Of a stretch of DNA of 64,000 nt, positions 51,372 through 59,162 are shown one piece after another. A program made the position numbers and the translations under genes. Within the stretch, counting starts at the first letter, position 1. Every line of letters begins with the position of its first letter. Below the pieces are notes generated by a model. That model did no database searches, had not been told where the DNA came from, and was given only the letters and a program-made list of their open reading frames with translations. The stretch spans positions 310,001-374,000 of the forward strand of contig NZ_SJTF01000002.1 of assembly GCF_004634245.1 (NCBI RefSeq), given 5' to 3'. Origin of the DNA: Flavobacterium foetidum. GTDB taxonomy: Bacteria > Bacteroidota > Bacteroidia > Flavobacteriales > Flavobacteriaceae.

Positions 51372-53524
51372 TTTCTCAACTGATTCTCATTTTTATTCTG
51401 GCTTATAGTCCAGAAGAAACCTACAAAGAAAAAACGGTCTGCAGTTGGCACAATGGCTTGTCTGTTGTAGACTCCGGCTGCGTCTGGTGTTTTAGCATAA
51501 TCGTATCCGAAAATGTTCTGAGTTCCTAAAATATTCGATACAGAAAAATAAATAATCTTTTGTGTTGTCAGCAAGTACGCCCAGTTAAAACTTAAACTGT
51601 TGTATGCCTTTGTTTTGCCGTTCATAAATTGTGTCTGATTTGGATCGTTGTACGGACGACCTGTACTGAAACTGTTTGTAAAACCAATCTGAGATTTCCA
51701 GTCTGTAATGAAATATTTGGTTACAACCGATAAGTTATGATTGGCTACAAAACTTGGTGTTGCCATAGTTGGAAAGTTTTTGTATTGTCTTTCAGAATCT
51801 ATGTAAGAATACGAAACCCAATATTCGAGGTTTTTATACAAATTGCTGTCTCTCCAAAACAAATCCAATCCTTTTGCATAACCCGAACCGTTATTATTGA
51901 AAACCGAATTGTACTGAATATCTCTTGTATCGTACTGAACCAAATTGCTGTAATCCTTGTAATATGCCTCTGCCCTGAAAGTTTGTCCCGGTTGGGTAAA
52001 CTGATAATTTAATATATAATGTCTAGCTTTTTCGCTTTCAAACTGATGGTATTTTGAATATTTAATGTAATCTACTACAGGAGCTTGCGTAAAGTCTCCG
52101 TAAGCAAATGAAAACTGGCTGCTCTTAGAAACTTTGTATGCTAGTGAAGCTCTCGGCGCAATTGCAGTTTCATCTAAAAGACTGTTGTAAGACAATCTGA
52201 AACCTACTTTTGCCGCCAACTTTTTAGAAAACTGAATATCTCCTTCGGTGTAGAAAGCCGCAATATTGGAATTGTAACCGTTTGAAGCCTGAATGGAAAT
52301 ATTATCATCAAAATTTTCATTGAATTTAGTGATGAAATAATCGGTACCAAAAGATAATTTGAAACGATTAGAAAAGCTTTTTCTTAATTTAAGTTTAAGC
52401 TGCGCAGCATTTTCATTATTATCAAGATTGTTGATGTCGTATTTTACTTTGTTTTTGCTGTATCCGTAGCTTAGACCAGTTGTCAATTGCCAGCCGTCTC
52501 CAAAATTACCTTTATAAGAAGAATTCAGATAAAAATTGTTATTATTCAAATCTGTTCTAACTGGATTCTCAAAATTGATGTTTTTTTGGTTCAAATCGAA
52601 TCTTTCTGAATCAAAAGCGGCATACATTTTAAAAATTCCGTTTGTGAAATTGTAGCGGTAAACCAACTCTCCGCCAAGCGACTGATAAGGACTGTTCCAA
52701 TCGACATTTTGAGGAATCACCGCCTGATAAGGAGCCAGATTAATATAAGCCATATTTACGCTCAACGAACTTTTTTTCCATTTTTGAGTATTTCCTAAGC
52801 TTAGGCCAACAGTCATTAAACCAATATCTGTTTTGTTGTGATCAGGTTCGTCCTGAGTATTCAGAAGCAAGACACTCGACAATGCTTCTCCGTATTCAGC
52901 TGAATATCCTCCAGTTGAAAACGCAATTCCGCTGAATAAAAAAGGAGAAAAACGGCTTCTTGTTGGCAAATTGTTCGTAGTCGCGCCATAGGGTTGCGCT
53001 ACACGAATTCCGTCAACAAAAGTCTGGGTTTCGCTGGCTTCACCTCCACGTACAAACAAACGACCGTCTTCGCCTACAGATTGTGTTCCTGGCAAGGTTT
53101 GCAGTGCGGCAATAATATTTCCGGCAGAACCCGCAGTAGTTACAATATCGAGCGGTTTTAAAACCGAAACCCTAGCCTTTTCACCAGATTCCATGGTTCC
53201 GGCAGTAATTACAACAGCATCCAGAGCATTTACATTTTCTTTCAGTTTTATCGTCTGATCTTTAAAATTGGTTACATCTATTTCTTTGGTAAAAGTTTCA
53301 AACAATAAAAAACTAATTACTATTGTCTGGTTTCCTGCAGTTGTAGTCTCAAAAGAAAAATCTCCCGTTTCAGAACTTGAAGCACCATCGTAAGTTCCGT
53401 CCAGATAAATGTTTGCTCCTGCTACTGGTTTTCCTTTCTGGTCAAGAACTTTTCCTGAAATGATGTTTTGAGCGAAAGTAAACACACTCATTAATAAGAA
53501 AATAAACGTAATTCTGGTTTTCAT
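51365..53524 (-). CDS. TonB-dependent outer-membrane receptor with CarboxypepD_reg domain
   Basis: 719 residues. Signal peptide to about residue 18, then a CarboxypepD_reg-like domain (about 20-100: ISGKVLDQKGKPVAGANIYL), a plug with LKPLDIVTTAGSAGNIIAALQTLPGTQSVGEDGRLFVRGG (in parts), and the beta-barrel to the C-terminus. It lacks a SusD partner nearby, so it is not a classical polysaccharide locus. It may take up siderophores or small ligands. TACATTTG on the minus strand (53578-53585) is a candidate -7 element. Confidence 0.93.
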   Translation of the reverse strand: MKTRITFIFLLMSVFTFAQNIISGKVLDQKGKPVAGANIYLDGTYDGASSSETGDFSFETTTAGNQTIVISFLLFETFTKEIDVTNFKDQTIKLKENVNALDAVVITAGTMESGEKARVSVLKPLDIVTTAGSAGNIIAALQTLPGTQSVGEDGRLFVRGGEASETQTFVDGIRVAQPYGATTNNLPTRSRFSPFLFSGIAFSTGGYSAEYGEALSSVLLLNTQDEPDHNKTDIGLMTVGLSLGNTQKWKKSSLSVNMAYINLAPYQAVIPQNVDWNSPYQSLGGELVYRYNFTNGIFKMYAAFDSERFDLNQKNINFENPVRTDLNNNNFYLNSSYKGNFGDGWQLTTGLSYGYSKNKVKYDINNLDNNENAAQLKLKLRKSFSNRFKLSFGTDYFITKFNENFDDNISIQASNGYNSNIAAFYTEGDIQFSKKLAAKVGFRLSYNSLLDETAIAPRASLAYKVSKSSQFSFAYGDFTQAPVVDYIKYSKYHQFESEKARHYILNYQFTQPGQTFRAEAYYKDYSNLVQYDTRDIQYNSVFNNNGSGYAKGLDLFWRDSNLYKNLEYWVSYSYIDSERQYKNFPTMATPSFVANHNLSVVTKYFITDWKSQIGFTNSFSTGRPYNDPNQTQFMNGKTKAYNSLSFNWAYLLTTQKIIYFSVSNILGTQNIFGYDYAKTPDAAGVYNRQAIVPTADRFFFVGFFWTISQNKNENQLRNL

Positions 53525-53577
53525 ACCTGTTGATTTTATTTGTTATTGGGTCTTGTATTATTTTGTTTTTGATGAAG

Positions 53578-53585
53578 CAAATGTA
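53578..53585 (-). promoter_or_regulatory. -7 element of the TonB receptor gene
   Basis: TACATTTG on the minus strand matches TAnnTTTG, about 54 bp before the ATG. No -33 is evident. Confidence 0.45.
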
Positions 53586-53696
53586 TCTCAACATTACTTG
53601 TTAAAAAATATATAATAACTCAATTGTAGAATTTCGAGGATGAGTTGTAAATTTCTAATTTGTATCTTAGCTAGGAATTCAAAAAACAGAATTATT

Positions 53697-54155
53697 ATGT
53701 CAGAAAACAAAAGAATCTCAAATTTATACCAGTCCATTTATAATGGAAATCCTTGGCTAGAGGTTACTCTGGCAGGCACATTAAACAATGTAACAGCCGA
53801 ACAAGCCTACAGAAAAATAAATCCGAATCTAAATACCATTTGGGAAATTGTCAATCATCTGATCCAATGGAGAAGAAACATTTTGCAACGCATGCAGGGT
53901 GAAACCATTATAACTCCAGATCATAATTATTTTGTACCAGTTCTAGATCCGTCTGAAGCGGCTTGGGAGCAGTCTTTGCAGACACTGGCAAAATCGCAAG
54001 AAGCTTGGAATACTTTTTTTGAGGATTTTAATGATGAAGATTTAGCTAAAATATACGTAAATAACGGCCATACCTTTTACGAACATATTCATGGAATTAT
54101 TCAGCACGACGTTTATCATTTGGGACAGATTGTAATTTTGAAGAAAATGCTTTAA
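53697..54155 (+). CDS. DinB-family protein
   Basis: 152 residues from the ATG at 53697; a frame starting at 53640 overlaps a likely promoter (TTG 53645, TATCTTAG near 53663). The DinB four-helix fold is indicated by IWEIVNHLIQWRRNILQRM (first metal His) and HIHGIIQHDVYHLGQIVILKKML (second and third His, in parts). These metal-binding proteins often act as thiol- or mycothiol-type transferases, but the activity here is unknown. Confidence 0.87.
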   Translation: MSENKRISNLYQSIYNGNPWLEVTLAGTLNNVTAEQAYRKINPNLNTIWEIVNHLIQWRRNILQRMQGETIITPDHNYFVPVLDPSEAAWEQSLQTLAKSQEAWNTFFEDFNDEDLAKIYVNNGHTFYEHIHGIIQHDVYHLGQIVILKKML

Positions 54156-54164
54156 AAAATCATT

Positions 54165-54624
54165 ATGAAAAAGCCGTTTTTAATTTTCGCCTTTTTTATG
54201 CTAAATGCAGTCGGATTTTCTCAGGCAACTGAAGCAAAATACGACGAAAGCTTAGCAAAATCGCTTCATGCCGATGAGTTCGGAATGAAGAAATACGTTT
54301 TCTGTCTTTTGAAATCAGGAAGCAATACTACCGTTTCTAAAGAAGAAAGCAAGAAATTGTTTGAAGGTCATATGGCAAATATCAATAAACTAGCAAAAGA
54401 AGGAAAACTGGTAGTTGCTGGACCTTTTATGAAAAACGACCGAAATTATCGCGGTATTTATATTTTTTAATGTAGAAACCATAGCCGAAGCCGAGGCGCT
54501 CGTTGCGACGGATCCAGCCATACAAGCAAAATTACTCGAAGCCGAATTAACGCCTTGGTACTGTACCGCAGCATTGCCGGAAATTCCAAAAATACACGAT
54601 AAAATTGCCAAGACGAAAATGTAA
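54165..54624 (+). pseudogene. YciI-like secreted protein gene, frameshifted
   Basis: The frame from 54165 (signal peptide, then YDESLAKSLHADEFGMKKYVFCLLKSG) reads to RGIYIF and stops at 54470. Shifting one base in the run of six T at about 54463-54468 gives RGIYIFNVETIAEAEALVATDPAIQA and onward to 54624, a normal YciI-type ending. Thus one extra T truncates the gene. It could be a real decay, a slippery run with some readthrough, or a sequencing indel. The full-length protein would be about 152 residues. Confidence 0.82.
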
Positions 54625-54628
54625 AATA

Positions 54629-55204
54629 ATGAAAACAGAAAAAGAAAAAATGATTTCTGGCGAATATTACAACGCCTTTGACCCTGAATTGGTAAAAGGT
54701 CGAAGAGCTGCCAAAAATCTCCTTCATTCCTTAAATGTAAAAGAGTACAGAGTTACCAAAAAAGCCAAAGAAATTGTAAAAGAACTTATTCCGAATGCGG
54801 GAGCAGGATTTTATATCGAGCCACCGTTTCATTGTGATTATGGTTACAATATTTTTGCTGGAGAAAATGTTTATTTCAATGTAAATTGTGTGGTGCTCGA
54901 CTGCGCTCCTGTAACTATCGGATCCAATGTTTTTATTGCGCCAAACGTACAGATTTATACCGCTTCGCATCCGCTTGACGCTGAGTTAAGAAAAACATTG
55001 GAAAATGCTTATCCTGTTACAATAGGAGACGATTGCTGGATTGGTGGCAATTCTGTTATCTGCCCAGGGGTTACCATCGGAAAAGGTTGCGTTATTGGTG
55101 CAGGTTCTGTCGTTACAAAAGATATCCCTGACAACTCTTTGGCAGTTGGAAATCCGGCGAAAGTCATTCGAAAATTAAATCAGGAACCTGAAACTCAAAA
55201 ATAA
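54629..55204 (+). CDS. maa: Maltose/galactoside O-acetyltransferase-like protein
   Basis: 191 residues from the ATG at 54629; a start at 54605 falls within the previous gene's tail. Helical N-terminal domain, then left-handed beta-helix hexapeptide repeats (GSNVFIAPNVQIYTASHPL, where SHPL holds the catalytic His; GDDCWIGGNSVICPGVTIGKGCVIGAGSVVTKDIP in parts). It acetylates the 6-OH of a sugar with acetyl-CoA. The next gene overlaps its stop by one base. Confidence 0.92.
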   Translation: MKTEKEKMISGEYYNAFDPELVKGRRAAKNLLHSLNVKEYRVTKKAKEIVKELIPNAGAGFYIEPPFHCDYGYNIFAGENVYFNVNCVVLDCAPVTIGSNVFIAPNVQIYTASHPLDAELRKTLENAYPVTIGDDCWIGGNSVICPGVTIGKGCVIGAGSVVTKDIPDNSLAVGNPAKVIRKLNQEPETQK

Positions 55205-55593
55205 TGCTTACGCTAAACAAAATTCATCACATCGCTATTTTATGCTCTGATTACGAAAAATCGAAACATTTCTACACTCAGATTTTAGGCCTGACGATTA
55301 TTCGCGAAATTTACCGTGAAGAACGTCAATCTTATAAGTTAGATCTGGCATTAAATGGTGCTTATGTTGTCGAATTATTTTCATTTCCTAATCCGCCAAA
55401 AAGACCTTCGAGACCAGAAGCTGTCGGTTTGCGTCATCTGGCTTTTGAAGTTATCAATCTCGAAGAAACTATTGCCTTTTTAACTTCCAAAAATATCGAA
55501 TCAGAACCAATTAGAATTGATGAAACGACCGAAAAGCGTTTCACTTTTATTGCAGATCCTGATTTGTTGCCGATAGAGTTTTATGAGCGTTAG
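55204..55593 (+). CDS. gloA2: VOC-family protein (GloA2-like)
   Basis: 129 residues with the two-fold beta-alpha-beta-beta-beta pattern of vicinal oxygen chelate proteins. The first metal His is in NKIHHIAILCSDYEKSKHFY and later ligands lie in GLRHLAFEV and LLPIEFYE. The overall resemblance is to SMU1112c/YaeR-type proteins often called GloA2. Activity is unproven. It overlaps the acetyltransferase stop by one base (TAATG). Confidence 0.87.
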   Translation: MLTLNKIHHIAILCSDYEKSKHFYTQILGLTIIREIYREERQSYKLDLALNGAYVVELFSFPNPPKRPSRPEAVGLRHLAFEVINLEETIAFLTSKNIESEPIRIDETTEKRFTFIADPDLLPIEFYER

Positions 55594-55929
55594 GCTTTTT
55601 TTGCCGCGAAGACACTAAGGTTTTTTATTTAAGGCAACGACTAAACCGGTAGTTTGTCATTTCGACGAAGGAGAAATCTTCACTAGTAACTCCGCAATCA
55701 AAATCGCCAATCTTTGTAGAGCTTCTCGCGGAGATTTCTCCTTCGTCGAAATGACAAAAAATACGAAATATCCTTGCGCCTTAGCGTCTTTGCGGCAAAA
55801 CCCAAAACGAAAGATTTTTCCTGTTTTTATGCATTTTAACACATTAAAATCAAGATTTACTATTAAAAACCGAAATTCATCCTTAATTTTGCAACCCGCA
55901 TAAAATAAATGCGAATTTTCAAACTTATA
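55594..55929. repeat. Nested repeat gap before the ClC gene
   Basis: A perfect 27-bp inverted repeat (55653-55679 with 55732-55758) encloses 52 bp, giving a 106-bp palindromic element with TTTGTCATTTCGACGAAGG ends. It lies inside an older pair of arms, TTTTGCCGCGAAGACACTAA (55599-55618) and TTAGCGTCTTTGCGGCAAAA (55781-55800). TAATTTTG (55884-55891) is the likely -7 of the ClC gene. No coding sequence seen. Confidence 0.9.
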
Positions 55930-57210
55930 ATGATGAACAAAACGGCGCAAATCAAAAAAAATCATCAATTTATCAAATTCCGAAAATTAGTTATTGTTTC
56001 TATCTTAATCGGCTTTCTTTCAGCCTTTCTCGGAATTTCACTCAAAAAAATCACAGAATATTACGAAGAAATTTTCTTTCACGAAGTTACGGTTCATCCG
56101 ATATTCTATATTGTTTTTCCGGTTTTTGGATTATCCGTAATTTATTTTCTCAGACAATATTTATTTAAGAAAAAAGAGAACAAGGGAATTAAAGAAGTTT
56201 TTGAAAGTACCGCTTCAAAATCTAAAAATCTTCCTTCTTATAAAATTCCGTCGCACTTTATAAACGGCTTGATTACAGTGATTTTTGGCGGTTCAACCGG
56301 AATCGAAGTTTCGACTGTAGTCGCAACCGCTACCATAGGTTCTGTGGCTCACGAAAAAGAAAACGTATTTCGACAATACAAAACCGAGTTAATTTGTGCA
56401 GGAGTTGCGGCTGGAGTTACAGCGCTCTTCAGCAGTCCGATTGCGGGAATTTTATTTGCTTTTGAAGTGATTTCCAGAAAAGTAACCCGTGCATTTGTCA
56501 TTTCAAACTTGATTGCCGTGGCAATTGCTTTTGGCTTATTGACCATTTTAAAAGAACAACCATTATTTGCCGTATCTATTACAACCTGGCATCTAAAAGC
56601 AATTCCGTATTTTATTCTTTTAGGAATTTTGGCGGGAATGAATTCTGTTTACCTTACACGCTGCGTTTTGTTTTTTAAATCACAATTCGGAAAAATCAAT
56701 ACCCATTATTATAAAATTATTATTGGTTCTGCAGTTTTAAGCGTTTCGCTTTTCCTTTTTCCACAACTTTACGGAGAAGGATATCATGCCATTAAAACAA
56801 GTTTTATAGCGCCTAACCAAATCATGACGATGACTTTGGCTTTGACATTTATAGGAATTCTGATTCTAAAACCAATTGTGACTTCGATAACGCTGGCTTC
56901 AGGAGGTGACGGCGGTGTTTTTGCTCCGAGTCTTTTTATCGGTGCTTTTTTAGGATTACTTTTGGCTACAATCTTGAACAGCTTTTTTCATGTAAATGTA
57001 ATTCCGATTAACTTTATGATTATCGGAATGGCTGCTGTTTTAAGCGCCAGCATCCACGCTCCTTTTACCGCAATATTTTTGGTCTGTGGTTTAACAAACG
57101 ACTACACTTTGTTTTTGCCCATTCTTGCAGTCTGTCTAATTTCAAAATATACCGCAAAGACCATTTATCCTTATACAGTGTACAGTTACGCTCCAAGCTT
57201 GACTAAATAA
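55930..57210 (+). CDS. ClC-family chloride channel/transporter
   Basis: 426 residues from the ATG at 55930 (an ATG at 55909 is also possible). About ten membrane helices. The family motifs are partly altered: FGGSTGIEVSTVVATATIGS stands in place of GxEGP, keeping the gating Glu, and GGDGGVFAPSLFIGAFLG matches GxFxP. It should move chloride, or exchange Cl- for H+, across the inner membrane. No CBS domains are present. It is a single gene, or at most joined with the HPP gene 100 bp downstream. Confidence 0.9.
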   Translation: MMNKTAQIKKNHQFIKFRKLVIVSILIGFLSAFLGISLKKITEYYEEIFFHEVTVHPIFYIVFPVFGLSVIYFLRQYLFKKKENKGIKEVFESTASKSKNLPSYKIPSHFINGLITVIFGGSTGIEVSTVVATATIGSVAHEKENVFRQYKTELICAGVAAGVTALFSSPIAGILFAFEVISRKVTRAFVISNLIAVAIAFGLLTILKEQPLFAVSITTWHLKAIPYFILLGILAGMNSVYLTRCVLFFKSQFGKINTHYYKIIIGSAVLSVSLFLFPQLYGEGYHAIKTSFIAPNQIMTMTLALTFIGILILKPIVTSITLASGGDGGVFAPSLFIGAFLGLLLATILNSFFHVNVIPINFMIIGMAAVLSASIHAPFTAIFLVCGLTNDYTLFLPILAVCLISKYTAKTIYPYTVYSYAPSLTK

Positions 57211-57215
57211 TATTT

Positions 57216-57284
57216 TTTAGCCACAGATGAATAGGATTAGAAGGAATTAAAATATGTGTTAATCTTTTAATCTGTGGCTAAAAT
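57216..57284. repeat. TTTTAGCCACAGAT/ATCTGTGGCTAAAA inverted repeat
   Basis: Degenerate inverted repeat between the ClC and HPP genes, with arms of 14 bp plus GATTAG/TTAATC pairing further in. It resembles the other intergenic repeats in wording but is a distinct family. Confidence 0.8.
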
Positions 57285-57310
57285 AAAATGCTACAACGAA
57301 TATTAAATTT

Positions 57311-57910
57311 ATGCCCACTCAAAAATTAAAAAGAAGCTACCGCAAAACCCGTTACATTCTATACAAGGAAACTTTAATTGATTATAAAGAACATTTTTGG
57401 TCGTTTGTAGGGTCTTTTGTCGGGATTGGGGTTTTAGCTTACATCCAATCTCTGCAGTTTTCAGGAAGTGATGCTGTTTACTTAATTGGTTCTTTTGGAG
57501 CTTCGAGCGTTTTGGTTTACGGAATTATTCAGAGTCCGTTTTCGCAGCCTAGAAATTTGGTTGGTGGACATGTTATTTCGGCTATTGTAGGCGTAACAGT
57601 TCATAAACTGGTTCCAGATATTATGTACATTGCGGCGCCATTGGCTGTTTCTATTGCTATCATTCTAATGCAGATCACTAAAACGCTTCATCCGCCTGGA
57701 GGCGCAACAGCTTTGATTGCTGTTATTGGAACCGAAAAAGTAAAAGCTTTAGGCTATATGTATGTGCTTTCGCCAGTATTGACGGGGGTTTTGATTCTGC
57801 TTTTGACTGCTTTGATTTTTAATAACATGACATCGAGCAGAAGTTATCCTAGTCATAGTACTTATCACAAACATTATCATAAAATTAGAAAAAGATTGAC
57901 TGGAAAGTAA
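57311..57910 (+). CDS. HPP-family membrane protein
   Basis: 199 residues with four to five membrane helices; the family hallmark LHPPGGATALIAVIG is at about residues 127-141. Hydrophilic termini. HPP proteins have been linked to nitrite transport in chloroplast relatives, but the bacterial function is not established. It follows the ClC gene. Confidence 0.88.
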   Translation: MPTQKLKRSYRKTRYILYKETLIDYKEHFWSFVGSFVGIGVLAYIQSLQFSGSDAVYLIGSFGASSVLVYGIIQSPFSQPRNLVGGHVISAIVGVTVHKLVPDIMYIAAPLAVSIAIILMQITKTLHPPGGATALIAVIGTEKVKALGYMYVLSPVLTGVLILLLTALIFNNMTSSRSYPSHSTYHKHYHKIRKRLTGK

Positions 57911-57923
57911 AAGGTTCCTAATT

Positions 57924-58000
57924 CCTGCAAGGTTTTCGAAACCTTGTAGGTTTGTAATTCTACTTAAAGTTATACCTACAAGGTTTTGAAAACCTTGCAG
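57924..58000 (+). repeat. CCTGCAAGG palindromic element (copy 3)
   Basis: 77 bp of the same two-hairpin structure as at 17848-17925 and 34803-34884, here between the HPP gene and the next promoter. Confidence 0.9.
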
Positions 58001-58089
58001 AAGCGTCAACCGAAAACTACAGTAAATCAGAAGATTAAAATCTTTTCAACAAATCGTAATTCACAATTCGTATTTCGTTTTTTATATTT

Positions 58090-58097
58090 TACCTTTG
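58090..58097 (+). promoter_or_regulatory. -7 element of the pRiA4b ORF-3-like gene
   Basis: TACCTTTG, a consensus -7 element, ends 23 bp before the ATG at 58121, fixing the start and excluding a longer frame that begins at 57986 inside the repeat. Confidence 0.65.
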
Positions 58098-58120
58098 ACC
58101 TCTCAATAAAAACAAAGATT

Positions 58121-58660
58121 ATGGTTTATAAATTTAGAGTAATTCTAGACGCCGAAGAAGATATTTTCAGAGACATTGCGATTCTTGAAGATGATACGCT
58201 TGAAGACCTACACAATGCTATATTCAACGCTTTTGGTTTTGACGGATCTGAAGTAGCGTCATTTTATACTTGTGATGATACGTGGAATCAGGAAGATGAA
58301 ATTCCGCTTTTTGATACCGGCGATGTTCCAGGCGAGCAAAGAACCATGAACGATTACCCTTTGTCGAGCATTCTGGATAAAGAAAACACTAAAATTATTT
58401 ATGTCTACGATTTCATCAGCATGTGGACTTTTTTAGTCGAATTGGCAGCTATCGAAGAAGAAACCGTTGGCGCAACCTATCCTGAAACATTGTTTTCGCA
58501 CGGAGAAATGCCAGACGAAGCTACCGAAAAAAGTTTCGAAGCAGACATGCACGACGATATCTACGGAGAATTTGAAGACGATTTAGACGAAGATGACCTT
58601 GATATGTTTGAAGGCGACGACAGCTTCGAAGATTACGGATTTGAGGAGAATTGGAATTAG
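58121..58660 (+). CDS. Plasmid pRiA4b ORF-3-like (IS1096 passenger TnpR-type) family protein
   Basis: 179 residues from the ATG at 58121. The N-terminal half has the family's beta-alpha pattern, VYKFRVILDAEEDIFRDIAILEDDTLEDLHNAIFNAFGFDGSEVASFY (in parts), and the middle carries IIYVYDFISMWTFLVEL. The C-terminus is extremely acidic (about residues 150-175). Members occur as passengers in some IS elements, but no IS is present here and the protein is common in Flavobacteriia. Function unknown. Confidence 0.87.
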   Translation: MVYKFRVILDAEEDIFRDIAILEDDTLEDLHNAIFNAFGFDGSEVASFYTCDDTWNQEDEIPLFDTGDVPGEQRTMNDYPLSSILDKENTKIIYVYDFISMWTFLVELAAIEEETVGATYPETLFSHGEMPDEATEKSFEADMHDDIYGEFEDDLDEDDLDMFEGDDSFEDYGFEENWN

Positions 58661-58663
58661 ATT

Positions 58664-58701
58664 AAGGTGCTTAGCTTCTGAGCTGCTAAGCTTCTAAGAT
58701 T
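58664..58701. repeat. CTTAG-octamer repeat (inverted orientation)
   Basis: AAGGTGCTTAGCTTCTGAGCTGCTAAGCTTCTAAG-type degenerate octamers (in parts) between the acidic protein and four-helix bundle genes. Confidence 0.75.
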
Positions 58702-58760
58702 TTTATTTTGAGAGTTTTTTCTTATTTTTTAATTTTACTAAAAATTAAAAAACATAAAAA

Positions 58761-59120
58761 ATGAGCAATTTTAGAAACTTATTAGTTTGGCAGAAATCAA
58801 TGACCTTGACAACCAAAATTTATTCCTTAACAAACAAATTCCCAAAAGAAGAAATCTTCGGATTAACTTCGCAAATTAGACGCAGTTCGATTTCTATTCC
58901 CAGCAATATTGCCGAAGGGTACGGCAGAGAAAGTGATAAAGATCTCTTACGCTTTTTAAGTATTTCACTTGGCTCTTTGTTTGAAATGCAAACGCAATTA
59001 GAAATCGCAAAAAATATATCTTATTTAAAAGAAGAAGATTTTAACAATTTATATGAGGATAGTCGTGAAGTAGAAAGAATGTTGGTTTCGTTAATAAAAA
59101 AAATAAAAGACAGAACCTAA
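58761..59120 (+). CDS. Four-helix bundle protein (23S rRNA IVS-type)
   Basis: 119 residues, all-helical, with the conserved core LLVWQKSMTLTTKIYSLT, FGLTSQIRRSSISIPSNIAEGYGR (in parts) and LEIAKNISYL. This family was first seen encoded in intervening sequences of 23S rRNA genes and is also widely present as free genes, as here. The function is unclear; self-assembly into small oligomers has been described for the family. CTTAG repeats flank the gene on both sides. Confidence 0.9.
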   Translation: MSNFRNLLVWQKSMTLTTKIYSLTNKFPKEEIFGLTSQIRRSSISIPSNIAEGYGRESDKDLLRFLSISLGSLFEMQTQLEIAKNISYLKEEDFNNLYEDSREVERMLVSLIKKIKDRT

Positions 59121-59160
59121 AGCCTTAGCAACTTAGCAACTTAGAACCTCAGCACCTTAA
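59120..59160 (+). repeat. CTTAG-octamer repeat just upstream of the nucleoid-protein gene
   Basis: CTTAGCAA, CTTAGCAA, CTTAGAAC, CTCAGCAC octamers end a few bases before the ATG at 59163, in the same position as those before trpG and trpD. Confidence 0.82.
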
Positions 59161-59162
59161 AA

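Noticed and set aside
58121-58660. IS element passenger gene as sign of an insertion sequence
   Set aside because: No transposase, terminal repeats or target duplication flank it; the family is common as a free gene.
58761-59120. 23S rRNA intervening sequence
   Set aside because: The four-helix bundle gene is of that family, but no rRNA sequence is present on either side.
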